From NCBI GenBank assembly GCA_003577005.1, contig QEUW01000046.1, forward strand, positions 1 through 44,048: DNA of 44,048 nt, read 5' to 3'. Every line of letters begins with the position of its first letter. Position 1 is the stretch's first letter. The notes beneath the pieces were generated by a model that was not told where the DNA came from, made no database searches, and saw only the letters and a program-made list of their open reading frames with translations. Below are positions 16,134-24,138 of this stretch, piece after piece. Origin of the DNA: Chloroflexota bacterium. GTDB taxonomy: Bacteria; Chloroflexota; Anaerolineae; Caldilineales; Caldilineaceae. The translations under genes and the position numbers were made by a program.

Positions 16134-17948
16134 TCACGAGCCATTGATCGTCACCCGATCCAGGTCAACCAGGCCGGGAATGCGGCTGACATCTGGGAAG
16201 GTGACTTCCTTGCGATAGACGAGAACGTCGAGCGGGTGGTGGGTGAAGACAGCCGCCACCTTGTCCGATGTGATCTGGTTGGCCCGCTGCACCAGTTCTT
16301 TGCGGCGGTCCAGATCGGTCACAGTGGCCTGTTCGTCGGTCAGCGCATCCACCTCGGCCTCGGAGAAGAAGCCAAAGGGCATCTCGTCCAGATTCCGGTT
16401 TGGCCCGTTGAACTTGGAGGTGGTCTGCATCCAATCGACCAGGGCGTCGTCGGGGTCATAGTCGCCGCCGCTGCCCAGGCGCATGAGATCGAAGTTCATG
16501 GTGTTGCCGTCTTCGATCAGTACGGTGAAGTCTTTGATGTCGAGCTCGAGGTCGATATTGAGATTCTGCTTGTACATGTTGACGATGATCTCGCCCTCGC
16601 GCCGGCCGGCGGGCGTGGTCAACAACTTGAGGGTAGGGAAGCCCTCACCGTTGGGATAGCCAGCATCGGCCAGCAGTTGGCGCGCGACCTCTATATCAAA
16701 ACGCTGTTCGCTGACCTCGTTGATAGCAGTGTCAAAGAAGAAACGCATGGCCGGGTTGACGGTGCCAAAGCCGGGCCGGCCGCGGCCAAAGAGCGCCTTT
16801 TCGATAAAATCGTCGCGGTCAAAGGCCTTGGCAATCGCCAGCCGCACCATAAAGCCCGGCTCGCTCTTTAGTTCGTCCAACGGCTTGTTGAAATCGGTCA
16901 CTTTGAACGGGTCGCGCCAGGGGTTGATAAACATGGCTTGAAAACCGGGCCCGACGATTTCAGAGACCATCAGGTCCGGGTTGGCGACAAAGCGGTCGAT
17001 CATTTCGGCGGGAGCACCGTTGCCGCCGATGAGATGGATGTCGCCCGCCTCGATGGCGGCAGCCAGCGGCTCCGGTTCGGGGATGGGGATAAAGGTCACT
17101 TTGTCGAGCAGCGGCCGTTCTGGGTCGTAGTAATCCTCAAAGCGCTCGATGACCAGGCTCTGGCCCAGTTGGTGTTCGGTGACGCGGAAGGGACCGGTGC
17201 CGACCGGCATCAGCCCATATTGCTGGGCTCCCATCTCCTCGATGGCCCGCCGGTTGACCACGGTCAGGGCGCGCCCGCTGGCGCGCTCCAGCGTCTTGAC
17301 CAGCAACGAGGCCTGCGGTTGCGCCAGGATCAGCTGCACCGTCAGCTCATCTAGCGCCTGCACATCGGCGACGTTGGTCAGGACCGCCGTGTGAATCGAC
17401 AGTTGCGGGTCTTTCGAGCGGTTGTAAGTATAGACAAAATCGTCAGCCGTGAGCGGGTCGCCGTTGTGCCAGGTCACATTCTCGCGCAGATGAAAGGTCC
17501 ACGTCAGGCCGTCGTCCGACACCTCCCAATTGGCGGCCAGGTCGCCTTCGGCGGTCAGGTCGGCGTTGATATGCGTGAGCCCGCTGAGCACATTGGAGGC
17601 GATCTGAAATTGGAGCACCTGGTTGATCTGGGCCGGGTCGAGGGTGGTGATCTCGGCGGTGCCGCCCCAACCGGCCACGAGTTCGCCGCCTCTGGCCGTA
17701 GCGGGCGCGGCCCCACCAGCGCCCGATTGTGCGGCCGGCGCTTGCGGTTGCGGCGCACAGGCCGCCAGCACATCGCTAAAGGCCAGCAGGCCGGACGCCG
17801 CCAGCAGCCGCATCACCGTGCGGCGGCTGAGCTTTGGCCCGCGCAGCGCCTCCTTGCTCAGGCCAAAGAGGGGATCTTTGGGGTCGAACGCATACGCATC
17901 TGCAAACTCCTGCCGTGCCTGTTCCACGCGTTGCTTGTCGGGCATCAT
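16134..17948 (-). CDS. Peptide-type ABC transporter substrate-binding protein (family 5) with Tat-like lipoprotein signal
   Basis: ATG 17948 has AAGGAGAT upstream; 604 residues. The N-terminus carries a 40-residue cytosolic lead and then LSRRTVMRLLAASG with the lipobox-like LAAC, indicating twin-arginine export of a folded lipoprotein. The mature sequence follows family-5 binding proteins: TTLDPAQINQVLQFQIASNV, LAANWEVSDDGLTWTFHLRE (the diagnostic block), NVTWHNGDPLTADDFVYTYN, VGTGPFRV and the C-terminal ADAGYPNGEGFP block. It binds oligopeptides, nickel, or in several Chloroflexota cases oligosaccharides; sequence alone does not decide. It is first in the operon with the two permeases downstream. 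Confidence 0.92.
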   Translation of the reverse strand: MMPDKQRVEQARQEFADAYAFDPKDPLFGLSKEALRGPKLSRRTVMRLLAASGLLAFSDVLAACAPQPQAPAAQSGAGGAAPATARGGELVAGWGGTAEITTLDPAQINQVLQFQIASNVLSGLTHINADLTAEGDLAANWEVSDDGLTWTFHLRENVTWHNGDPLTADDFVYTYNRSKDPQLSIHTAVLTNVADVQALDELTVQLILAQPQASLLVKTLERASGRALTVVNRRAIEEMGAQQYGLMPVGTGPFRVTEHQLGQSLVIERFEDYYDPERPLLDKVTFIPIPEPEPLAAAIEAGDIHLIGGNGAPAEMIDRFVANPDLMVSEIVGPGFQAMFINPWRDPFKVTDFNKPLDELKSEPGFMVRLAIAKAFDRDDFIEKALFGRGRPGFGTVNPAMRFFFDTAINEVSEQRFDIEVARQLLADAGYPNGEGFPTLKLLTTPAGRREGEIIVNMYKQNLNIDLELDIKDFTVLIEDGNTMNFDLMRLGSGGDYDPDDALVDWMQTTSKFNGPNRNLDEMPFGFFSEAEVDALTDEQATVTDLDRRKELVQRANQITSDKVAAVFTHHPLDVLVYRKEVTFPDVSRIPGLVDLDRVTINGS

Positions 17949-18619
17949 GAGCGCACCTATCTCCTTTCGAAAGTGGATTCAAATAGAGCCAGGGACCGCC
18001 AGGTGTAGCAAACCGATCACGTTAGAAGCTCGCCTAAAAAGGCGAAGCGGAAATCACATGAGGCTAGGGAAGAACTTTTGCGCGCCGTAAGGGAGACCAA
18101 CCTGGGCAAATGACCTGCTCGCTAACGTTTCTCCGGTCGCCCCACGACCAGTATGGTACAGCGAGTTGGCAAGAGCAGGGGCCAGATAGAATGATTATAC
18201 AGCATCTACAGCATTTCTACAATGGTGAACGATACCTGCAGAAATTCAGATTGGATGGACATAGACTGCGGATTGGGCAACTTAGGCTGATCTACGCAGA
18301 TTTTCAAGCCTCAAGCCGTAGACCCGCGTCTCGCTAGCTCCCGGTGAGTGACGACCAGCGGGTCGCCTTGCACCCCTGACCAGGGATGTCAACAGATTGC
18401 GAGAACGGATCGAGTGGATTGCAGTGTATCGAGCGATCTCCCGACCCATCGCCAGCACTATCCTCCTAGAGCTCCGGGGCGTTGTCGTCCAGCAGTTTGT
18501 GCCCCGCAGGCGATCTTGGGGTTGTTTGACACCGCTGCCAACGCTCATTATAATAACCGCTGACGGCTCCCCGAAGCTGACTCGTCGTCGATCCACATCA
18601 TTCATAGCAAGGAGAAAAC
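17949..18619. other. Divergent regulatory gap between the peptide importer and the dioxygenase operon
   Basis: No gene is supported in these 671 bases. A small inverted repeat (TCGCCT at 18030-18035 with AGGCGA at 18040-18045) lies upstream of the minus-strand operon, and a consensus promoter for the plus-strand operon lies at 18526-18554. The remainder is without visible structure. Confidence 0.5.
18526..18554 (+). promoter_or_regulatory. Full-consensus sigma70 promoter of the dioxygenase/sugar importer operon
   Basis: TTGACA at 18526-18531, exactly 17 bases, and TATAAT at 18549-18554. Both boxes match the bacterial housekeeping consensus perfectly. The predicted leader to ATG 18620 is about 58 bases and includes AAGGAG at 18609. 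Confidence 0.7.
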
Positions 18620-19438
18620 ATGGCTGTCCTCAGCCCGGAAGATCGTGCATTTTGGGAGGAAAACGGCTACGTGATCATCCACGACGCCGTACCGCGGGAG
18701 AATCTGGCTGCTGTCGTCGATGCAATTTGGGACTTTCTCGAAGTGGATCGTAATGATCCAGAGAGCTGGTATCAGGCGCCCATCAGCAAGGCCGGCATGT
18801 TGGAGATGTATCATCACCAGGCCCTGTGGGACAACCGCCAGCACCCCAAGGTCTACGAGGCGTTCAGCGAAATCTGGGGAACAAAAGAGCTTTGGGTTAG
18901 CTTTGACCGCGCCAATATGAACCCCCCGGCCCGCCCTGATTGGGATTACCAGGGCATGTATCACTGGGATATCGACACCTCGCTCGACCCCATCCCTTTT
19001 ATGGTACAGGGCGTCCTCTATCTTGAAGATACGGCCGCAGACCAGGGCGGTTTTCAATGCACGCCGGGTATGCACCGCCATTTCTATGAATGGGTCAAAA
19101 CCCAGCCCGCCGACCGCCACCCTCGCCGCCCGGACCCAACCGGCCTGGAGATCAAGACGATTCCGGGCAAGGCCGGCGATCTACTGATCTGGCATAGTCT
19201 GCTAGCCCACGGCAACAGCCGCAACCGCAGCAACAAACCCCGGCTGGCCCAGTACATTACCATGTTCCCGCCGCGCGGTGAGGAAGAGCGGGAATTCCGC
19301 GTGCAGGCCTGGCAGGAGCTCCGACCGCCACGCGGACCGGCCTTCCCCGGCGACCCGCGCGGGTGGGAGCAAGCCCACTATGGCCCGCCCAAACTGACCG
19401 AACTGGGCCGCAAACTGCTGGGCATCGATTCTTGGTAA
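18620..19438 (+). CDS. Phytanoyl-CoA dioxygenase (PhyH) family Fe(II)/2-oxoglutarate oxygenase
   Basis: ATG 18620 follows CAAGGAGAAAAC; 272 residues. The N-terminus LSPEDRAFWEENGYVIIHDA is the standard PhyH opening. Metal ligands are visible as His115 and Asp117 in YHWDIDTS and distal His197 in LLAHGNSRNRSNKPR; Arg208, eleven residues later, fits the 2-oxoglutarate-binding arginine. The family hydroxylates small molecules, from phytanoyl-CoA to sugars, ectoine and antibiotic precursors; the substrate is unknown here. Being first in an operon with a sugar importer and a lactonase suggests a carbohydrate-linked substrate, which is inference. The next gene starts 115 bases on, after an operator-like palindrome. 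Confidence 0.88.
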   Translation: MAVLSPEDRAFWEENGYVIIHDAVPRENLAAVVDAIWDFLEVDRNDPESWYQAPISKAGMLEMYHHQALWDNRQHPKVYEAFSEIWGTKELWVSFDRANMNPPARPDWDYQGMYHWDIDTSLDPIPFMVQGVLYLEDTAADQGGFQCTPGMHRHFYEWVKTQPADRHPRRPDPTGLEIKTIPGKAGDLLIWHSLLAHGNSRNRSNKPRLAQYITMFPPRGEEEREFRVQAWQELRPPRGPAFPGDPRGWEQAHYGPPKLTELGRKLLGIDSW

Positions 19439-19456
19439 AGCCCGTTACTAATTCGA

Positions 19457-19482
19457 TTGAGACGTTGCATGCAATATCTCAA
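19457..19482. promoter_or_regulatory. 26-bp operator-like palindrome before the second sugar importer
   Basis: The half-sites TTGAGACGTTGCA (19457-19469) and its partner (19470-19482) are reverse complements at 11 of 13 positions, centred on TTGCATGCAA. Size and symmetry fit a dimeric repressor site. It lies 72 bases upstream of ATG 19554 and 18 bases after the dioxygenase stop codon. No regulator gene is adjacent. Confidence 0.45.
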
Positions 19483-19553
19483 CGCCCTGTGCCGAACGTT
19501 TGCAACCTGTAAAAGCTTCCCGCAGTACACAGCACGCAAAGGAGAAAACCATT

Positions 19554-20915
19554 ATGATGCTCTCTCGACGACAGATGCTCAAGGCAATGGGCATTGGTGG
19601 CGCTGGCGCGCTTTTATCCGCCTGTGCTACAGCCCCGGCAGGCGCGCCGAGTGCTCCGGCTGAGGCCGGCGAAGCAGCGGCCCCGGCCAGCGCCGCCACT
19701 GATTTGGTCATCTGGTTTCACTGGGGCGGCGCCACCGGCGAGCGCGCACAAGAATTTATCAACCAGTTCAACGAAACTGCCGGCGCCGAGGCAAACATTC
19801 ATGTCACTATCGAAACTGTGCCTGGCGGCGAATATCGCCAGAAAATGACTGCCTCACGGCTGGCTGGCACTGCGGCCGATGTGTATCACACGTCGATCCC
19901 GATCTTGGAACTTGTGACCAATGAAGTGGTGCGCGAGTTTTCCGACGAGGAAAGCGCCTATGTGCGTGAGAAGTATATCCCGGCAGCGGTCGAACGCATG
20001 ACCTTCCAGGGCAAGATCTGGGGCTACCCCACCGAGCACCAGGCGCCGGCGCTCATTTACCGGCGCTCGATGCTCGAAGCGGCCGGCATCAGCGAAATCC
20101 CCGCCACGGCCGAAGAGATCCGGGCGCTGGCCCAGGAACTGACTCACGAAGAGGGAGGCCAGAAGTACTACGGGTTTACCCAGTGGTACGACAACTACCC
20201 TGCCACCTTCCACTTCCCCGGCATCATCTGGCGCCACGGCGGCGAGATGTATGAGTTCGAAGGGGACATCCCCCGCCGGATCATGGTTGATACGGAAGAG
20301 TGTATTGCCGCGCTAGGCTGGTGGCGGGGGATGGTGGACGATGGCTCAACGCAAGTGGGCGAAATGCCTTTCACCGATGCCTGGCAAAACGGCCTTGCCA
20401 TCATGGGCGAGATCGAGCCGTGGTTCCCCTTTATCAATTTGCGCGATGCCGGTGTGGAAGATGTCTATGAAGACCTGGCCGTGACCCATGTGCGCCCCGC
20501 CAATGGTGTACAACCGGTCGTGCAGTCCGGTGGCTGGGAACTGGTGGCCGACCGCGCATCCGAACACCCAGAAGAGGGTGAGGTATTGATGAAGTGGATG
20601 ATGCACGCACCGGAGATGCCCTTCTCGCACTTTATCGTCGAGGTGATCGGCTCGTTGCCGGCGCCCATCGAGTACCCGACGCCGATCCCCGGCTGGTCGG
20701 AGGCGATGATGGTCGGCTATGCCGGTGAGACAGCGCCCATCACTCGCGCCCACCCTGGTTTGAAGGTGTTGGGCAGCGGCGAGATCGACACGGCGATCAG
20801 CGAAACGGTGCAGGCGGTCATGCTGCAACAAAAGGAGGTTGAACCGGCGTTGGCTGAACTGCAACCTCTATTGGATGAGATCCTGCTGCGCACGGATGGC
20901 AACCGGACGATGTAA
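19554..20915 (+). CDS. CUT1 sugar ABC transporter substrate-binding protein with Tat-like lipoprotein signal
   Basis: ATG 19554 has AAAGGAG at 19538-19544; the frame extends to 19500 without support. The product has 453 residues. It begins MMLSRRQMLKAMGIGGAG followed by LLSAC, a twin-arginine-like motif with a lipobox, then an Ala/Pro/Glu linker. The mature part is a family-1 solute-binding protein: DLVIWFHWGGATGERAQEFI, QKMTASRLAGTAADVYHTSI, the hinge IWGYPTEHQAPALIYRRSML and AWQNGLAIMGEIEPWFP. It would capture a carbohydrate for the permeases at 20984 and 21935. It differs clearly from the binding protein at 3677, so the two importers probably have different ligands. Confidence 0.92.
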   Translation: MMLSRRQMLKAMGIGGAGALLSACATAPAGAPSAPAEAGEAAAPASAATDLVIWFHWGGATGERAQEFINQFNETAGAEANIHVTIETVPGGEYRQKMTASRLAGTAADVYHTSIPILELVTNEVVREFSDEESAYVREKYIPAAVERMTFQGKIWGYPTEHQAPALIYRRSMLEAAGISEIPATAEEIRALAQELTHEEGGQKYYGFTQWYDNYPATFHFPGIIWRHGGEMYEFEGDIPRRIMVDTEECIAALGWWRGMVDDGSTQVGEMPFTDAWQNGLAIMGEIEPWFPFINLRDAGVEDVYEDLAVTHVRPANGVQPVVQSGGWELVADRASEHPEEGEVLMKWMMHAPEMPFSHFIVEVIGSLPAPIEYPTPIPGWSEAMMVGYAGETAPITRAHPGLKVLGSGEIDTAISETVQAVMLQQKEVEPALAELQPLLDEILLRTDGNRTM

Positions 20916-20919
20916 GGTT

Positions 20920-20962
20920 GTCACTGACCGCTGCCCTACGTGATGGGGCAGCGGTCAGTGAC
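20920..20962 (+). repeat. 17-bp perfect hairpin between binding-protein and permease genes
   Basis: GTCACTGACCGCTGCCC at 20920-20936 pairs exactly with 20946-20962 across a 9-base loop. It starts 5 bases after the binding-protein stop codon and ends just before the ribosome site of the permease. No T-run follows, so partial read-through or 3' protection fits better than full termination. Confidence 0.8.
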
Positions 20963-20983
20963 ACGGCTAGAAAGGAGGGACCG

Positions 20984-21922
20984 TTGGCCACAGCTATTGC
21001 GTTACCCCGTACTACAACAATTCCCTTTTGGCGTCGCGCCAGCTTTCGCCGTGGGTTGACCGGGTGGCTCTTTGCTGCACCGATCCTGATCTACTTTACC
21101 GTCTTTGTCTTTGGGCCGATCCTTGCCTCGCTGGTGATGATGTTCTTTAACTGGAACGGTTTTGGCCCTCTATCGCAGGCCGAGTGGGTGGGTCTGGGTA
21201 ATGCACAAGAATTGTTCCGCGACCAGAAGTTTCTTGGTTCTTTCCGCAACACCTTTATCTATGCTGTTGTTGTCGTAGGTAGCGGTGTTGTCTTTGGCTT
21301 ATTACTGGCCCTGGTGCTCAATGGCGTCACCCGTTTTGTCGGGTTTGTGCGCGCCACCTACTATCTGCCCGTCATGTTGCCGATCACGGCGATGTCGCTG
21401 CTGTGGGGGCTGATGTACCAGCCGCGCTATGGCTTTTTCAACCAGGTGCTTACCTCGCTGGGCTTGTCGCCTGTAGGGTGGTTGATCAACCCGAACATCG
21501 CCATTTTGTCGGTTAGCCTGATGGTGGTTTGGAAGGGGCTAGGCTGGTATATGGTCATCTTCCTGGCCGGCTTGAAGGCGATCCCCGAGGAGTTCTACGA
21601 GGCCGCCCGCGTCGACGGCGCGACCAGTTGGCAGCAATTCTGGCGCATCACGCTCCCGCTGCTGCGGCCAACCCTGCTCTTTGTGCTCGTGGTGACAATC
21701 ATCGGCAGCTTGCAGGTCTTTAGCCCCATCTTCATCATGACCCAGGGCGGACCGGCCAATGCGACCAATGTAGTGGTCTATTGGGTCTATATCACTGCCT
21801 TCCAGTTCCTGCGCTTTGGCTATGCGACGGCCCAGGCCGTGTTCCTGTTCCTGGTCATCATGGTCATCACCATGATTCAGTTACGCGTCTTCCGAGAGGG
21901 TGGACTCACGTCGCACTATTAG
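20984..21922 (+). CDS. CUT1 sugar ABC transporter permease, MalF/UgpA type (TTG start)
   Basis: The frame opens at TTG 20918 but that region is the hairpin; TTG 20984 is preferred because AAAGGAGGGACC precedes it by a normal distance. From there the protein has 312 residues. Membrane segments begin at GWLFAAPILIYFTVFVFGPI; the region FNWNGFGPLSQAEWVGLGN is the usual UgpA-like periplasmic loop, and the EAA loop is EAARVDGATSWQQFWRITLP (residues ~206-225). The C-terminus MIQLRVFREGGLTSHY is cytosolic. It forms the heterodimer with the permease starting 13 bases after its stop. Confidence 0.92.
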   Translation: MATAIALPRTTTIPFWRRASFRRGLTGWLFAAPILIYFTVFVFGPILASLVMMFFNWNGFGPLSQAEWVGLGNAQELFRDQKFLGSFRNTFIYAVVVVGSGVVFGLLLALVLNGVTRFVGFVRATYYLPVMLPITAMSLLWGLMYQPRYGFFNQVLTSLGLSPVGWLINPNIAILSVSLMVVWKGLGWYMVIFLAGLKAIPEEFYEAARVDGATSWQQFWRITLPLLRPTLLFVLVVTIIGSLQVFSPIFIMTQGGPANATNVVVYWVYITAFQFLRFGYATAQAVFLFLVIMVITMIQLRVFREGGLTSHY

Positions 21923-21934
21923 GGGATCGATGCC

Positions 21935-22828
21935 ATGTCGACAAGCACACTCGAACAACGGTTGGCGATCAGTCGCCAGACCGCAGCCATCCAACGACAA
22001 CGCGCCGTGCGCACGGTTCTGCGCCAGGCCTGGCTGTGGGCCATTATCATCATGGGGTTGATCTTTATGATCACCCCTGGGGTCTGGATGGTGCTGGCTA
22101 GCTTTAAGACCCGCGCCGAGATCCAGGCTGTACCCATGCAGTTGCTGCCCGAAACGCTTCGCTTTGAGAACTATGCACGAGCTATCGAGTATACAAAGTT
22201 TCCCCGGGTCTTCTTCAATAGCCTGTTGATTACAGTAGCAATTACGGTGGCCAATGTTTTTACCTGCACCTGGGGCGGGTATACTTTTGGCAAACTGCGC
22301 TGGCCTGGCCGCGATTTCGTCTTTATGCTCCTGCTCTCGACGATGATGATTCCGGGCTTCCTAACGCTGATCCCGCGCTATGTGCTGGTTGCCAAGCTGG
22401 GTCTGCTCAACACCTACGGTGGGATGATCATCCCGTTCTTGACGGGCACGTTTGGCATCTTTCTCACCAAACAGTTTATGACCGGCATCCCCAACGACCT
22501 GGTGGACGCGGCGACGGTGGACGGCTGTTCGGCGCTCGGGGTCTACTGGCGCATCATCCTGCCGCTCAGCAAACCGATTATCGCCGTGCTCGCCATCTTT
22601 GTCTTCGATTGGGCGTGGGATGACCTGCTGTGGGGCATCATGATCCTCACCGACCGCGAGATGTGGACGCTGCCGGTTGCCATTGCCAATCTACGCGCAC
22701 AAGTGGGCAATCAGTTTGAATATCAGATGGCCGGTTCTACCCTTTCGGTCATTCCAGTTATTTTGCTTTTTATCGTGCTACAGCGCCACATTGTCCGGGG
22801 GGTTGCGTTGAGCGGTCTCAAGGGATAG
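21935..22828 (+). CDS. CUT1 sugar ABC transporter permease, MalG/UgpE type
   Basis: ATG 21935 follows AGGGGAT; 297 residues with a 40-residue cytosolic N-terminus and then AWLWAIIIMGLIFMITPGVW and MVLASFKTRAEIQ, typical of the MalG/UgpE subfamily. The EAA loop is DAATVDGCSALGVYWRIILP (residues ~190-209), and the C-terminal VLQRHIVRGVALSGLKG is the family ending that contacts the binding protein and ATPase side. No ATPase gene follows; instead a 409-residue unrecognised protein starts 20 bases downstream. Confidence 0.92.
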   Translation: MSTSTLEQRLAISRQTAAIQRQRAVRTVLRQAWLWAIIIMGLIFMITPGVWMVLASFKTRAEIQAVPMQLLPETLRFENYARAIEYTKFPRVFFNSLLITVAITVANVFTCTWGGYTFGKLRWPGRDFVFMLLLSTMMIPGFLTLIPRYVLVAKLGLLNTYGGMIIPFLTGTFGIFLTKQFMTGIPNDLVDAATVDGCSALGVYWRIILPLSKPIIAVLAIFVFDWAWDDLLWGIMILTDREMWTLPVAIANLRAQVGNQFEYQMAGSTLSVIPVILLFIVLQRHIVRGVALSGLKG

Positions 22829-22847
22829 CAGAACAGGCAGATAACTC

Positions 22848-24077
22848 GTGGCTGCAAAGAAGAAATCAGCGGCGCAGCGCCATAGGCAGCAGCAAAAGAG
22901 ACAACAGCGGCGCAATACCCGGCTGCAAAAGCAACGATCGCCGGCGCGTCCAGCCCCGGCCCCGCCGCCACTGAGACTGGACAAGACGCTCGGTGATGAT
23001 CTGCGGCTGCTCGTCCCTGGCGGGGATTTGAGCGCGCTCACCCCTGATCGATTTGCCGACCTGCTGCTCCCCCCGGCTCTAGACAGCGCCGACCTCGTAG
23101 ACGAGCCGGAGTTCGCCGATATCGCAATTCCACCCCTTGAAGCGACGCAGACCTATATCGAAGTGATCCAGGAGCAAGGCATCGAATCAGAGGATATTGC
23201 TGACCTGGATGAAGAGGAACGAGAAGAGGCAATTGCCGAAGCGCTCGATGAAACAACGGCCCGCTTGCTGACTCCCGCTCTGCGCCAACAGCTTCGCACC
23301 GGTCTGATCGACCTGCGGGCCCGTCTGCGGCGCACGAAGCAGGTGAATGAACTCCCGCGTGTGGCTGCCGTGCAAATGTTCTTGGAGAGCGATCAAGACG
23401 GGCAGATCATCGCCTCGCTGGGGCTTGTGCAAGAGATTGTGCGGCGGGGCATCGTCTTTGGTTTTCAGGTTGCCGAAGCTATCGATCAACTGAAAACCGC
23501 CGAGGAGACCGATGGTGAGTTGACGCCGGAAGCCCTCCGCCAACAGGTTGCGCAGAGCGAGGCCCTGCAACGGTTGACTACCACACTGGAGGCAACCCCC
23601 GGCTTGCGCCGTTTTCTTGAGGAACAGATCGATGAGTTGGAGGATGCGGGCCGCCGGGCGCTTTTTGAGGGCAAGCTCAGGCTCGATCTCTACACCGAGG
23701 CCGAGATTGCCGGTGCGGCCAAGCTGTTCAAACAGGCCACCGGCGATGATCCTACAATACTGCTCTCGCCTGACCGTAATCTGGCTACGATCCTGCGGGC
23801 GTTGATGTCACAGTTGGTCGAATACGTGCGCAACCTATTTGCAGCGGAGGAACGGCTTGCCCAACTCCGCCAGCGGATGGATGAAGTGGTGGCCGATCCG
23901 GCCTTTGCCCACTCGCAGTGGACGCCCCTGTTGTTGACGCTGCACAGATATCTGAGCGAAGAAGACGCGCTAGAGTATATGCAAGGCTATCTGGTTACTG
24001 CTCTCTTTGGCGAACTGTGGACATCCGTGCTCCCGCCCGAAGCGTTTGAGGTAGATGAAACGGATGAGCCTGACTGA
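22848..24077 (+). CDS. Unrecognised 409-residue protein, very basic N-terminus and acidic helical body
   Basis: Starts at GTG 22848, 20 bases after the permease stop, with only AGGCAG upstream. Residues 1-~38 are extremely rich in Lys, Arg and Gln (AAKKKSAAQRHRQQQKRQQ), residues ~39-48 are Pro/Ala-rich, and the rest is mostly charged helix with many Glu and Asp, for example IADLDEEEREEAIAEALDE. No signal peptide, membrane segment or catalytic motif is visible. The C-terminal third (residues ~270-400) looks folded and helical: FEGKLRLDLYTEAEIAGAAK and WTPLLLTLHRYLSEEDALEY. The basic tail suggests binding to nucleic acid or ribosomes. I do not recognise a family and assign no function. It lies between a sugar importer and a probable lactonase gene, 61 bases from the latter. 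Confidence 0.75.
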   Translation: MAAKKKSAAQRHRQQQKRQQRRNTRLQKQRSPARPAPAPPPLRLDKTLGDDLRLLVPGGDLSALTPDRFADLLLPPALDSADLVDEPEFADIAIPPLEATQTYIEVIQEQGIESEDIADLDEEEREEAIAEALDETTARLLTPALRQQLRTGLIDLRARLRRTKQVNELPRVAAVQMFLESDQDGQIIASLGLVQEIVRRGIVFGFQVAEAIDQLKTAEETDGELTPEALRQQVAQSEALQRLTTTLEATPGLRRFLEEQIDELEDAGRRALFEGKLRLDLYTEAEIAGAAKLFKQATGDDPTILLSPDRNLATILRALMSQLVEYVRNLFAAEERLAQLRQRMDEVVADPAFAHSQWTPLLLTLHRYLSEEDALEYMQGYLVTALFGELWTSVLPPEAFEVDETDEPD

Positions 24078-24138
24078 AGCGATGCTGTCCTCATTCCTGC
24101 GCCAGACGAGCTAGCGCAAACATACAAGGAACCCGAAG

